Shown here: piece after piece, positions 38,222 to 50,622 of the stretch
How the letters are laid out: each line of letters opens with the position of its first letter
How positions within the stretch are numbered: position 1 is the stretch's first letter
Assembly (NCBI RefSeq): GCF_016801865.2
Contig: NC_068938.1
Location: 215,904,270 to 215,968,269, forward strand
Direction: 5' to 3'
DNA: 64,000 bases
Source of the DNA: Culex pipiens pallens
Taxonomy: Eukaryota; Arthropoda; Insecta; Diptera; Culicidae
Notes under the pieces: model-generated
What the model was told of the DNA's origin: nothing
The model's database searches: none
Seen by the model: only the letters and a program-made list of their open reading frames with translations
Translations under genes and position numbers: made by a program

Positions 38222-40736
38222 TCAGTGGCACACTGCTACGGTGGTTACTCGGGTTGACGGTCCGGCGTCATCGCCGCCGAATTCCTGACTGGGAGCGGAC
38301 GCTGAAGGTTGGTCGGACGAATCTGTGAAAGGTGTGACGGTTGTGGCAAACAAATAAAAAAATAAACAGTGGAAATTTTAAATCAAATGAAATCACGCAG
38401 TAGGCGTTGCGGACGAAAACAAAATGGTGGGAATGACAGTTGATCTGGGTTTCAGGAGCAGAGGGTTTGATAGTTGCTTCGGGGTGGCTTGGATCGCTAG
38501 AAAAAGGTGGGAATAAAGATGGTGAGGAAAAAACACAAAGAGGGTTAACAGAATTAATGGTGAAACTCAATGATGGGAAACTCAAAAGCGATCGTCACAT
38601 ACAGAGGAGGGACAGGGTGCGGAATGACTCATTGCACAGGATTCGGCTAGAAAAAACAAACAAATACACATACAAGACACGAGGGTTAGTGTTACAAGCG
38701 CGCGTTACACTCCACAAACAGTTCCCGACTAACCTGTCTGGAGGCAGCGGGCCGTGCAAATCACGTTCGTCTGTCGCGCCTGGACGTTCTCCATGTTGAC
38801 CTTCATGGACATGTGGCCAAAAAGGAAGTAGCCGATGGCCATTCCACCAACAACCGCTACAAACAGGTACCCGTTGTAGATCATGACGGTCAGCATGAGG
38901 GCGTACCCGAGCATGTTGTGGAACAGGAAGACGGTGGCTTCGGCGAGAAAGGCACAAACGCGGCGCGACAGGGGCCGCAGTCCGCTCGGGGGGAGTTCCA
39001 GCGAGAGCAGGGTGGCGGACTCACTCGGCGGCGGACAGGAACCGGACCGTTTGCGCTCGCGGGCCGCGCGGGCGCGCACCTTGGCGCCGTGGACCTGAAA
39101 AAAGGTAAATTCGTAAATAAGCGTTTGAAAAACCCTCAATAACTTTAAACAGATTAAACTTCCAGGTCAGTTTGCAAGGAATCTCAAACTCAATTTAATT
39201 TCAGTAAATCACCCCCTAAAACTAGATTTAAGTATCTGTCCAGTTCACAAACTAATAACGGTTCTTTAAAACTGCTTGACTTCATTTCTCCGAATCAAAA
39301 TTGCGGTAAACTTTGCGTGGTAGGCCTGGCCTGGAAATAAAAAGCGTACGAAAATGACAAAAAATTACAAATATGTCAAAAAGACAAAAATGACAAAAAT
39401 GACAAAAATGACAAAAATGACAAAAATGACAAAAATGACAAAAATGACAAAAATGACAAAAATGACAAAAATGACAAAAATGACAAAAATGACAAAAATG
39501 ACAAAAATGACAAAAATGACAAAAATGACAAAAATGACAAAAATGACAAAAATGACAAAAATGACAAAAATGACAAAAATGACAAAAATGACAAAAATGA
39601 CAAAAATGACAAAAATGACAAAAATGACAAAAATGACAAAAATGACAAAAATGACAAAAATGACAAAAATGACAAAAATGACAAAAATGACAAAAATGAC
39701 AAAAATGACAAAAATGACAAAAATGACAAAAATGACAAAAATGACAAAAATGACAAAAATGACAAAAATGACAAAAATGACAAAAATGACAAAAATGACA
39801 AATATGACAAATATGACAAAAATGACAAAAATGACAAAAATGACAAAAATGACAAAAATGACAAAAATGACAAAAATGACAAAAATGACAAAAATGACAA
39901 AAATGACAAAAATGACAAAAATGACAAAAATGACAAAAATGACAAAAATGACAAAAATGACAAAAATGACAAAAATGACAAATATGACAAATATGACAAA
40001 AATGACAAAAATGACAAAAATGACAAAAATGACAAAAATGACAAAAATGACAAAAATGACAAAAATGACAAAAATGACAAAAATGACAAAAATGACAAAA
40101 ATGACAAAAATGACAAAAATGACAAAAATGACAAAAATGACAAAAATGACAAAAATTACAAAAATGACAAATATTACAAAAATGACAAAAATGACAAAAA
40201 TTACAAAAATGACAAAAATGAAGGTGCTTAGGACCTTTTTTAAAAAAATAGTAACACTTAAAAAAATAAGTCATCTTTTAATTCGGCTTTTCAAACAAAA
40301 AAATGTTCCGATTCACCTCAGATGACGGTAACTGAGAATCCATTATATTTGAAACAATGTTGCTGATGCCAACGTATTCTTCTCACCACTGACAGACATT
40401 AAAGACTGATAATGCTCTCATTTTTTATTTAACGCAAAATTTTGATTGAAGTAAACGGAAAGCTCCGTCATTCCGGTATCAACTCATTTGTATCTTTTGA
40501 CTCTTATCAGCCCAGAGGCAGGTGCGCGTGGCGTCCAGTTCGATTTTATTTTTAACTTTTCTTTTTAGCAAAGGGCTTAACAGATTTCAACTCACCTTCA
40601 TGCCCTCGTACAGGATCGACAGCACGGTCAGCGTGACGCAGAGCGCCACCATCGCGCCGGTCGTGTTCACCGTCAGCCCCTTGAAGAACACATCGCCGAC
40701 GTCCGCGCCCCACCAGAACGACATGTGCATGTGCAT
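38222..40736 (-). CDS. Ctr1: CTR-family copper transporter (SLC31)
   Basis: Imports Cu(I) across the plasma membrane or releases it from vesicles as a trimer. Three exons on the minus strand: 40596-40736, 38734-39094 and 38222-38322, with GT-AG borders and phases that join exactly to 200 residues. It opens MHMHMSFWWG, then TM1 (about 27-46). A basic loop follows; TM2 carries the family MxxxM (M114-M118) and TM3 the GxxxG packing motif (G131-G135). The chain ends in VCH, like the C-terminal HCH of human CTR1. The extracellular Met/His-rich tail is very short, more like CTR2-type or Ctr1C-type proteins. An upstream acceptor-like TTTAG suggests a 5' UTR intron. Intron 1 contains a large minisatellite. 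Paralogue identity (A, B or C) is undecided. Confidence 0.9.
39354..40222. repeat. 9-bp minisatellite (GACAAAAAT)n in transporter intron 1
   Basis: About 95 tandem copies of GACAAAAAT. Variant pairs (GACAAATATGACAAATATG) occur at ~39801 and again exactly 180 bp (20 units) later at ~39981, showing that a 20-unit block was duplicated. The flanks degrade gradually (GACAAAAATTACAAAAATG on the right). Since the unit is a multiple of 3, it yields long spurious ORFs of repeating tripeptides on both strands. Confidence 0.98.
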
Positions 40737-42986
40737 TTTTCTGACGGACTAAAGTTTATCAACTCAGGTGTGTGCAGTGGAGGTGTCGAATCAGCTGTAA
40801 CAGAGAAAAAAAGGAGAAACGCTAAATGAGAGCATGTTTACAGAAACAGTAATTTATGACAAAGTAAACATTGAGGGTAAACAAGCAAAGCAAGCCATGT
40901 CAAAACGCGGAACGCTGGACCGAACCGAGAGGAAAATTGATAAGTTCCAGGCCTGCTGCGGTTGCACCGCGCGATGACAAGTGGTCCGCAGACGGCGACG
41001 TGATTTGTGTACAAACCACAAACCGAGAGAAGAGGGCCAATTGTTTGGTTTTGCTGTGCGTGTACCATATGGTCCGGTCACCGAGATAAGAAAGCAAGCG
41101 CGATAAACGAGTCAAGATAATGAGGCTGATTGGAGCACTTTCAGTCAATGAACCACGAGAGTTCGAATCAACCAAGTAGGCGTCGACTGAACCAAAAAGC
41201 TCGAATTGCGCGAAAGTTGCACCGAAATGCATCAAGGTAGGCCATGCGAACGACCTTGAAGGTTGAGACAAAGCAAGGGGATGGTGAACGACTCCAATTT
41301 CACGCTTGGACACGCGACAAAGCTTGTGCTGACACAGAAACCTACAGCGATCCAAGCGTCTAAGCGAACGGTAGAAGAAAACAGAAGAAGGTAAGCAATA
41401 GCTGCAGCAGCAGGCTCTGAACTAATCGAGTTTAAGCGCAGTTTATGTAATATCTCGCAAACAGGCTCTCCAACCCCATGTCGATAGTTTACAAACAAAT
41501 CTTGCACAATTAAGGCGCCTACTAGATGTTAGGGAATCCACCCAAATAGCGCACATTCACCGAAAAAAGCCTGCTTCGACGTTCACCACCGTCAAAGAAA
41601 TCGATCCAAGAATGAAACGTAGCGAAGCAAAAATCAATCTTACCTAGTGGAAAATGACTCTCGAAGACGCGTTATTGTCATCTGCTCACTCACGAGCACG
41701 GATCGTGACTGGATAAATTACGACTCCCCGTTTTAATCCCAGTACGTAAATGCACATAAGCCGTTCCTTAAACTACACACTGCCCATTTGCAGAATGTTT
41801 TTTTTTATGTACAAATGTACTCGCGAAAATAAAACGCGAAATCGCGCGGCCTGACCGTCCACCACGACGTTTCAACGTCAACACACACGGGTTCTCCTCT
41901 GGTTCTACAATGAACGACCAGCGAGTACATAAAGGGGGTTTTTAAACGAGGGGTCCATGGGCGAGGGGACAGACGAAGAACAAGATTGCCTTGAGTTTTG
42001 ACAGAGTGCGCTTTGAAAGTTGTTTCGTAGGTTTTTGTTTACGTTCGCCAGTGGTGCAGTGTGATATAAGGGAAATGTTTCACGACGAATGTGGTGCAAC
42101 TTGTAAACAAGTTTGCTGGTTTGAGTTGACAGTTGACTGATAACTCTAAATGACAGAATGATAGATATTTGACAGATTGACAGCAAAGAAAATATTATAC
42201 TTACCGTGTTTGAAAGATTGACAAAATTCTGTTGAGTTACAATCTCAACAATCCAGTAAAAACAAAACAATAATCATGACATTAATCGCACCCAACATGG
42301 CCGCCAACAATACTCACCACCCAACTTATTACAAAACCGGGGGGATGGCAACCCTATTCCGACCAAAGCAAACTGACAACAGTCGACATTAGCACGGTTG
42401 TCAAATGAGAGCCCACAACAAAAGCACTAGCTGTCAAATGGTAGCCCATAACAAATCATTGTTTGGGTTTTTTATTTTCAAATTTCCCGCAATTCAATCG
42501 ATAAATACCTGAAAAAACACGTGAATTGTGTTGCTGATGGCAAATTCTATCATATCCTTGGAGATTCCATCCCAATATTGGCTGAAAATTCATATCGAAA
42601 AAAGTGATTTTTCTGTTTACCTTTTTTTGCTTTTTTTCTTTTGGTCGATCAAACAGTGCGCCCGTACACTGTGAATCGGCATTACACATTTTTCAGTTTG
42701 GTTTTACACATTTGCATAGGACTTTTGAGTTTAACCAGGATAACACACTTCGTGTTACCAAAGTAATATGAATAATACTGATTCTGAGTGTTTGTTATCT
42801 GAACTTCAAGATGGCGGCTTCTTCGCTACCCCCTGTACAAAACTCACCTCACCACCCTCCGAAAGCCGGCTACAGCGACGAGCTGTCAAACTCCGTTTTG
42901 TTGTTGTTTACCTCACTCTCTTCGCAAGCGAAGACAAGACGCCTGATTCGATCGTTTCATTCCGTAATTCCGGATTTCAACCCGCG
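40737..42986. promoter_or_regulatory. Divergent intergenic region between Ctr1 and MED18
   Basis: About 2.2 kb separates the two start codons. Both promoters must lie here, together with the transporter's 5' leader. A ~34-bp sequence is repeated directly at 42387-42454 (TGTCAAATGAGAGCCCACAA and TGTCAAATGGTAGCCCATAA). ATGGCGGC-type Kozak-rich sequence near 42811 opens a short upstream ORF out of frame with MED18. ORFs of up to 151 codons on the minus strand (40900-41355) are not recognisable. No TATA box was assigned. Confidence 0.4.
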
Positions 42987-45900
42987 ATGGCCACCTCCAC
43001 GTTGACGCCGGCGGTGGACCTGCTACACCAGGCGCTCCAGTCGAACATCATCCCGAACCAGGAATTTCTGCTGCAGGGTTCGATTTTGGACTCGGCCGCC
43101 GAGCATTTGCTGCACCGGTAAGTTTCGGCTGGCAGTAGGTAAAAGTAATGTTTTGAATAATAATCTCAATGTTTTTAAATTTTAGGTTGCGTGGACTTTG
43201 CGACAATGTGGACACCGGACCGGAAACGTTCTCAGACTATGAGATGTGTCTTAGTTTGAAGGTTCCGAATGAAAAGGTAAGTAAATGAATCTTCTAATCA
43301 AGCACTTTGAATAGATTTTCACAGTATTACAATTTTTGGTGCAAAATACTGATTTATCGTATGTTTTTAATACAGTCAAATTTTTATAATTTACTGTATC
43401 AAACAACGCGAATATCATATAGACTTTCACTGTATTCTAGTTTTTAGTGTAAAATAATTAGGCCGTTGCAAATATTTTTTGAAGTTTATGTCCCTCGACT
43501 CTGACCAAAGTCGAGGGGGGGGGGGGCAAAAAAATAAAAAAGTATACAAATTGAAATTACGAGCAATGCACAGTGGGCGAAATGGAACCCAAAATCGGAC
43601 TTAATTGAACGCGGCTGGTTCCCTGGTATGAAAAAGAGTGTTTCTTATGTAAAAAAATCCGGGGAATCGATTGGTGATGGTTTCATCCACCGCACGAAAC
43701 GGCAAAGGGTCCATTTTGCACCAATCCCTCATTTTTTTACGTTTTTTCTTGAAAATCGGTCTGTATTTAGATCGGAGGCTTTATGCGGCCATCAAAAATG
43801 CACTTAACTTATGTGAAAATGTCCCAGGAATCAAGTAAAAATAACCACTTGCACCGCAAAAATCACCAAGGGTCCATTTGACCCCAATTTCGCTATGATA
43901 GCATTTTTGGCCATTTTCAAATGTTAGGTCAGATTTTACAAATCTTAAAATATTTTTATCGTAAAGATCAGACAATTTTACATAAGAATGACGATTTGCA
44001 CTTGATAGTTTAACACATTTATATTGATAAAAATAAAAATTATGTAAAAGGTAGTTTATTCTGCGTTTGGGAAAATTGGCCCAAAACTGATTCTTCAATC
44101 TTTTTATTTTGTTTAATTTCTATATCAACATAAATGAGTCAAACAAGCAAGTGCAAATCGTCATTCTTATGTGAAACAAGCCTTACCCGACAAACTTCGT
44201 TCTGCCTTTTTTTTCGTTTATTGACGTTTTTTTCTTGTTGCTTATTCAGCCTCCTGTGATCAAAATTTGATTTTACGTAACTTTCCCCATACAATTTTCC
44301 GATGCTCCGGAATCGGTTCCAGAGTGGCCAAAGTGCCAATTCGTTTGCGTATAAACCTTCCTTGGGCTTACACGAACCTATCGCAACAAAGATCACCTCG
44401 ATCTGACGCTCCGTATTGAACTGATTCGCGTTCGAACAAAACCATCGAAATTTTTTATATATATATAGATTGTCTGATCTTTACGATAAAAATATTTTCA
44501 GATTTTTAAAATCTGACCTAACATTTGAAAATGGCCAAAAATGCTATCATAGCGGAATTGGGGTTAAATGAACCCAAGATGATTTTTGCGGTGCAAGTGG
44601 TTATTTTTCCTGGGACATTTTCACATAAGTTAAGTGCATTTTTGATGGCCGCATAAAGTCTCCGCTCTAAATACAGACCGATTTTCAAGAAAAAATGTAA
44701 AAAAATGGGGAATTGGGGCAAAATGGACCCTTTGCCGTTTCGTGCGGTGGATGAAACCATCACCAATCGATTCCCCGGATTTTTTTTACATAAGAAACAC
44801 TATTTTTCATACCAGGGAACCAGCCGCGTTCAATTAAGTCCGATTTTGGGTTCCATTTCGCCCACTGTGCAATGGTTTCAATATTTTAATGAAAAAAGTG
44901 TTTAAAAATGCATTATACACCTGTCCAGTTATTTTGCCATCATTTATTTCCAAAATATCCAAATATTGACGAACATTTTATTTTTTGCGAAAAATAGTTT
45001 TTTTTGCGGTGCTGTATATTGGAATTTTATAAAAATTCAAAACATTTTCAAACAAGCCCAAACATGCTAAATATTACTATCAATGCAGAAAAATGCATTT
45101 AAGAATGTTATCAGTTGATTCGACTTCTATTTTCATTAAAATTTCGAAGTTTTTTGGAAAAAAAATTTTTTGTCCCCTGATTTTTCAGACCAATTTTGAA
45201 GGGGGGGTGGGGCGACATAAACTTTGAAAAATATTTGCAACGGCCTTAAATTTTCAAAAAAAACGTATTTTGTGAAAAAGCTATATGAAATTTTTCCCCG
45301 TCTTATGCTTCTCTGGGATTTGAGAAAATTGAATATTTTCTAAAAATATACGATTTTTTTGAATTTTAGAACTTAACACGTATAGTTTATCTGAAGAATC
45401 CGATGAAAATATTTTTAGAAATAGGCCCTTTGGTCCAAAATCCATCAAAACGGCATTTGAAGTTTTCATGAGACTTTTCAAATGCTTGCCTAATCAAAAC
45501 TTTGCCTAATCTCCATTTATTTGCGTCTAACAGAGTTAAAATCGGTTGAAACGGCGCTATGTTATGACTTTTTAAAATATGTGTTTTTATGAAAATCGAC
45601 GAAAATGGTGATTTTTTGGACCACCTCAACATGACGTTGGTCACCCTAATGGCCAAACAAAAACGGGTCTAATTATTGATAATCATATTAAGCATGTTTC
45701 AGAAGCATATTTCAGAAGACTCAACGTTTTTGAAACAAAAATATAGGAATTTTTGGATTTGTTGAAAATTATTAAAATAACAAACTTATAGAGAAAATTT
45801 ACCAAAAAGTTATTTAACTTGGTAGCGTTTCAATCGTAATATTTTCCAAAAATTGTTATTTTCAAAATTCTATAAATATACCCATTTTAATCAGTCTAAG

Positions 45901-47513
45901 CCGTTCGACCAATTCTCATCACTTTTGCAGATTTCCGCTATTAAACCAACATTTTCAGATACATCAATAATGGAGAGTTGCTTGCTCACTTTGATTTGAG
46001 ATACTCGTTACTTTATCAATTTAACTTGATTGAGTCCCAATCCCTTTTTTCATTATTTTAGGTTCGACAATAAAATACGCTCTCAAAATTTAATTTGATA
46101 ATTGTTTTTGGCTAGACGATTTGATTTTTTTTAAAAGTGCAATTCAACCAGAACAGCTATCTTCTGATCGTAAATAGGCCTCAAAACATTACTTAAATAT
46201 TTGAGAGTATTTAAGGATTTTTGTAATTTTCATTTTTCTTCCAATTAAAAACCTGATCCTGATTTTCGGTTAAAGATCAGAAATCACTCACTCATCGCCG
46301 AACGAATCTTTGCCAACTGCAGCTCGCAACCAGTCGCGAGCGAACACGACACTAAGGCTGCCAGCGACTTGCTCAATCGCTTCTCCCAGCGACACAAATA
46401 CTTCGTGAATTTATTTGCCTACTCCGTCTGTCGACCCGAGTCACACACGAATACGCTCAGAGAGGAGAGACTCTAACAACATGCCAGCTCGGTGCTCTTT
46501 TGGCCTGCAGTATCACAGTTTGCCGGTAATTTGTATTTCGCATGTTGGAAAATGATGATGCAACGAGAGAGTTTTTGGTAGCGATTGGTGTGGAAGTGAC
46601 AAACAGTAGGAAACGGTCAGAACAGTTTTTTGTCGCTTTCGCTTTGTGGCCGCGAGTTAATGAGTCTTTTGGTCTTTTTTTTGTATCAGTTTTTCAATTG
46701 ACAGAAAAATGATAATTACAAAAAATTGACAAAAAAAGTTGCTTTTTCCCAAACAAATTCCCAAACATAATTAAATGCTTTGCGGAAAGCCGTGTTCACT
46801 ACACAGTTACAAAAAAACATGGTAATATTACCTCTGGGAAGGGGTATACTCCTGCTAGAAAAAAAACTTACCTCTAAAAATGTGTAATTTTACCACTTTT
46901 CTAGTGTCAAGTCACCTTTTCAGTCTAAATTGAGGTAAAATTACATCACAATAGAGGTAATATTCAACCTTACAAATTTACACTTTTTTTTTACTGTGTA
47001 GAAGGTTGTTAAGATGTCTGATTGTGACCAGTAAATAGATATTCTGCTTATCTAGCCCTCATTATTAACTGAATACAATTTCATTTCCAGGCCCCCGTGA
47101 TGACCCTCCGCGTCCGCAAAGCCCAAGACGTGGACGCTCCCTACCAGCTGCGTTACATCGGCCAACCAGAGCTGGGTGACCGCACCCGTCCCACCCTGGT
47201 CCGCAGCAGCCTGGACATTGCCTGTTCGCCGCACGTGGTCGACTTCCTCACCGAGATGGGCTTCCGGGTGGACTTTGAGTACATCACCAAGGGCTACATG
47301 TTCCGGAAGGGCCGCATGAAGGTCACCGTGTCCAAGATCTTCAAGGTCAACAGCGCGGAGCCAATTTCGCAGAGTTATCTGGTGGAACTGTCGGTGCTCG
47401 CTCCGACCGGACAGGACGCGATCGCCGAGGACATGAGGATCTTTGCGGAACAGCTCAAACCGCTCGTGCAGTTGGAGAAGATCGACTACAAACGGTTTGC
47501 CCAAATGCCCTAA
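42987..47513 (+). CDS. MED18: Mediator complex subunit 18
   Basis: Head-module subunit of Mediator, which links transcription factors to RNA polymerase II in the nucleus. Three exons: 42987-43117, 43186-43276 and 47091-47513; the phases join to 214 residues (human 208). Family signatures are the start of the fold (LLQGSILDSAAEHLLHRLRG), YIGQPELGDRTRP, MGFRVDFEYITKGYMFRKG and the end LKPLVQLEKIDYKRFAQ. The frame stays open upstream to 42768, but the ATG at 42987 is preferred because homologues begin close to the LLQGS motif. Intron 1 is 68 bp; intron 2 is 3.8 kb and holds nested transposons. AATAAA occurs ~15 bp after the stop. The gene appears intact. Confidence 0.95.
43461..45245. mobile_element. 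GGCC-ended MITE in MED18 intron 2 (carries a nested insertion)
   Basis: The ends GGCCGTTGCAAATATTTTTT and the complement are flanked by TTA (43458-43460 and 45246-45248). G-rich tracts lie just inside each end (TCGAGGGGGGGGGGGGC; GAAGGGGGGGTGGGG). Without the 1.3-kb insertion at 43569-44869 it is about 480 bp, close to the 467-bp copy at 53590-54056. TTA duplication and GGCC ends fit PIF/Harbinger MITEs. That class assignment is inference. Confidence 0.75.
43569..44869. mobile_element. Transib-like foldback element, 5-bp target duplication
   Basis: Ends are CACAGTGGGCGAAATGGAAC and its perfect complement; the flanks are CAATG on both sides (43564-43568 and 44870-44874). Long inverted arms (about 43569-43979 and 44467-44869) enclose a ~490-bp loop that itself includes an inverted pair (43977-44177). 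A related repeat at ~53041-53060 shows the unoccupied site. Transib elements have 5-bp duplications and ends like the RAG signal heptamer CACAGTG; both features are seen here. No transposase is present, so it would be non-autonomous. Confidence 0.7.
45249..47090. other. Rest of MED18 intron 2
   Basis: AT-rich up to ~46.2 kb, then a more balanced stretch (46.26-46.65 kb) of unknown meaning. A small TA-flanked MITE sits at 46799-46999. The acceptor of exon 3 (TTTCATTTCCAG) ends at 47090. Confidence 0.5.
46799..46999. mobile_element. Small TA-flanked MITE (CACAGT ends)
   Basis: Left end TACACAGTTACAAAAAAACA, right end TTTTTTTTACTGTGTA; subtracting the outer TA gives a 2-bp duplication. Inside are inverted GGTAATATTACCTCT-like blocks. 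The same end type occurs at 53283-55109. Confidence 0.65.
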
Positions 47514-48209
47514 GCAATCGCGAGACACAATAAATTAAGCAAATATACTGAAAATAATTAAAAATTGCCTAATCGGAAGCTACGGTTCGTTCGCTCTTTT
47601 TTTCTGGCAAAAGATGAAAGAAAAAAATTCCTTCTCCTCTTCCTACTCCTCTTCTGATGACGTTCGGTGCGGGTTTGAAGATGAAAATTTACGAGGAATG
47701 TGAGTCATGCCGAGAGCATGTTTTTGCGCGAAATTTTACGCTCACTTTGTGTGTGCGCACATAAATCGGGGAGGTGCTTTTGTTTTGCGCGCGCGTGTTT
47801 GGTGACTATTTTGCTATTTTATGCTGACGATAGTGTGGCCGGTAAGTGTCCAATTAAATTTCCCAGTCATTTTTTTCTGTAACACCAGTAATTTGTAAAT
47901 TTTAGCTTTTTGTTAAATATATTATAGAGTTAACATAATTGTTCTAAGTTTCAATATTTATTTCTCATTAATTTAGTTTAATCAGATAAAAATACATCTT
48001 AAATACAGTTCTTTTTATCAGGAGAGCTTAGAGTATTCTGAATATTTATTAATTTTTCAATTACCTTATTTTTAAAATATTAAGAAAAAGTGTATTTCAA
48101 CTGAAATCTAGGTTTGAACTATATGCAAGGGAATGGTTGAATGAAGGGAAGGCAGTTGTTGCCAATCATAATTTAAATACTGTAAAATTGATGTATAATT
48201 ATTTTGTTT
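47514..48209. other. MED18 3' flank, no further gene
   Basis: AATAAA follows the MED18 stop at 47528-47533. The remaining ~670 bp contain no ORF of note and no clear repeat. Confidence 0.5.
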
Positions 48210-48217
48210 CACTTAAT

Positions 48218-48987
48218 TAGAGGTGGGCAAAAAAAGAGCGAGCCGCTCAAAGAGCCGGTTCACTGAAAAGAGCGAACAAACCGTGGCTCAGAAAAAAAGA
48301 ACCGCGGTTCTTTTTTAACTTCGGTCTTTTGAAAGAACCGTTTCAAGATGGCATGATTTATGTTACAAATATAATTTATTGAATTTCCAAACAAAATTAA
48401 GTATTAAATTTGTTTTTGAGAATTGAAAATGCAATTTCAAATATTTCAATGCTTATAAAAATTAATCCCAAAAGAAAATGACTTTCTAAACAAAATGAAA
48501 ATAAAATCGTTGTACAACTGATTGTACATTAAATATTACCAAAAATCGCGTTTATAGACTTTATCGATTAAATCAGAATGTAAAAAAGATTTCACAGAAT
48601 ATTTTCTCCAAATAATACATCAGCATTAGTTCAATTCTTGCAGAAATAAACGCAATTTTAAAATTAAAAACAATTTTTCCAGCATCCTAGATTTAAGTTT
48701 GGATGCCATTCAATTACTCAAATGTTTAGGTTCGAGTAGAAATCTTGACAAAGAGACCACCAAGACCTATGGTTTTTAAAGGCATCTTGTCGTTTTCAGT
48801 TTTAATTTGATTTATCAAGTAATTTATAAAAGTCCAATGAAAAATAACTTATAAAATCACACGAATATTAAAAAAAAAATCACCCAAACTTTGAAAAAGA
48901 GCGAAAGAGCCGTTCAAAAGAGCGGCTCTTTTTAATGAGCGAACGAAAATGAGCGGCTCCTAAAAAGAGCGGTTTTGCCCACCTCTA
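48218..48987. mobile_element. hAT-like MITE (TAGAGGTGGGCAAA), copy 1
   Basis: Ends are TAGAGGTGGGCAAAA and its complement. Identical 8-bp flanks CACTTAAT lie at 48210-48217 and 48988-48995. The subterminal regions are rich in repeated AGAGCG, GAGCCG and GAACCG on both sides, like transposase-binding repeats. It is 770 bp long and has no transposase frame. Confidence 0.85.
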
Positions 48988-48995
48988 CACTTAAT

Positions 48996-50622
48996 AGTGA
49001 ATCACCAGCTATTGAAGGGAAATTGTGTTTAAAGTGGACTTTAATTTGGAAAAAATTGTAGTGAAAGCTTCCTCGAAATGGAAGATCGTGCAAAAATGTT
49101 TGGTTTCGTAAATGATTTGTTACCTAACAAAGAAAAATGATTAAGTTACAATATTGGAAATTTGACGTCAGCTGGATGCGACAAATGTGGTGGAATTGAT
49201 TCTAATTCACACAGAATAAAAGAGTGCCCAAGAGCAAAGAAAGAAATATAAAATGAATGTAGTTGATTTAGAGGATATTGTTCAATTAGATCTCGATGAG
49301 AAAAGCGAATCAGAAAAGGCAGCTTTATGGCTTGCAGTAAAAACAATCAGTTACAATTTGAGAGTATCAGCACCGTCATTATTTGTTTTGAAAAAGGAAA
49401 TAAGAGAGCATAGGTGGAATGAGCGAAAAAACATAAGGATTATTTTTGGAAATAGTTTGAACATTTGTTAAGAGCAGGTTATGGTAGTTTGTAACACGAA
49501 CAATGGGTAAATAAACTATTTTTAAAAACTGAAAAAAAATACTATTTCCAATCGAATGGAGGATACAGTCAAAACTCATTTTACGCGACCTCCTATTGTG
49601 CGAATTCTTTTTAAGCGTTTTTTTACGAGAATATTTCAAAATAAAATGAACTCAATTTACGAGAAAATTTCAAAATAACGTGAACCGATTTTATGTAAAT
49701 TTGTCAACCTGCGTCCAATTTTTCGTCCCGAAAAAAAATTTCCGGGATTTCCCATAAACAAATATTTTCCGTTTCCAGGAAAAAGTATTAAATTTCCCGA
49801 GAATTCCCAAAATTCATTTTTTTGACAACAACGTTTTGAAAATGATTTGAAAAAAAAAATGAAATAAAGGAACATAATTTGATTTAATTCAATTCAAGTT
49901 ATTGTTCTCATTATACTTTAGAATTTTTGATTCCAATATGGCGGCCAAAATGGCGAAAAAAATGGTATCATTAAATATCTCAAAAAGGATTGTGTAAAAA
50001 GAATCAATTCTACTCGATTAAGTGTTATTTTTTGAAATTACAATTTTACCTTATGATTTATGGAGTTTATGGATCTTCATCGGGCCTTTCGTGGGCGTTA
50101 GAGGGTAAAATATGAATTTATCGTTTAATTTCAGACAACCTTTTGTGCTTTGAAATATTTTTTATCCGGGCTGAAAACAATTAATTATTGTCTTTACCAA
50201 AAGGGAAACCGTAAAAAAACATTCATTTAATAACTACGTTGTAATATATGAAATTTGTCCAAACTTGCGCGATTATTTTTAAACTTTGAATTGTGATTTC
50301 ATAAAAAAAAATTGTTGCAAGATAAAATCTAAAACTGGAGAAGTCTGATTTTCAAGGTAAATTCATCGTTTCACTGTTTAAAAGTATGTAGTAAAACCAT
50401 AATTTTTACGTGATTTTTTTTATTTTAAATGTTTGTGTCAATTTTAAAGTTATTTCACTAAAACTGGTCTCCTAGGCATATTGAAAAGCAATTTAATGGT
50501 TGTGGATCATTAGTTTATAATGCTCACTCACTTAAAAAAAAAAAGATTTCTTTTGTCATAATTTTGCCTGTAAAAGCCTAAATTATCGAAAAAAAATCAA
50601 GCATTTGGGTGTTTTCAGATCA
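48996..50622. other. Intergenic, repeat remnants only
   Basis: A degraded end of the TAGAGCGTCCAATTTCCCG element family lies at 49709-49820. A piece with TACAGTCAAAACTCATTTTA at 49565 resembles a pogo/mariner end. No coding sequence is recognised; a 72-codon plus-strand ORF at 49253-49471 has no recognisable product. Confidence 0.45.

Noticed and set aside
39366..40221. CRISPR-like regularity
   Set aside because: There are no spacers between the units, and the host is a eukaryote.
39354..40325. Long ORFs of 323, 330 and 258 codons made of MTK, CHF or SFL repeats
   Set aside because: They are translations of the 9-bp minisatellite in an intron; every frame without a stop in one unit stays open. 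No gene context.
40900..41355. 151-codon minus-strand ORF upstream of the copper transporter
   Set aside because: Overlaps other ORFs in three frames and has no recognisable homology; more likely 5' flank.
42768..42986. In-frame N-terminal extension of MED18
   Set aside because: The frame is open, but homologues start near the downstream ATG and the extension is not MED18-like; treated as leader.
47052..47528. 158-codon minus-strand ORF
   Set aside because: Antisense shadow of MED18 exon 3.
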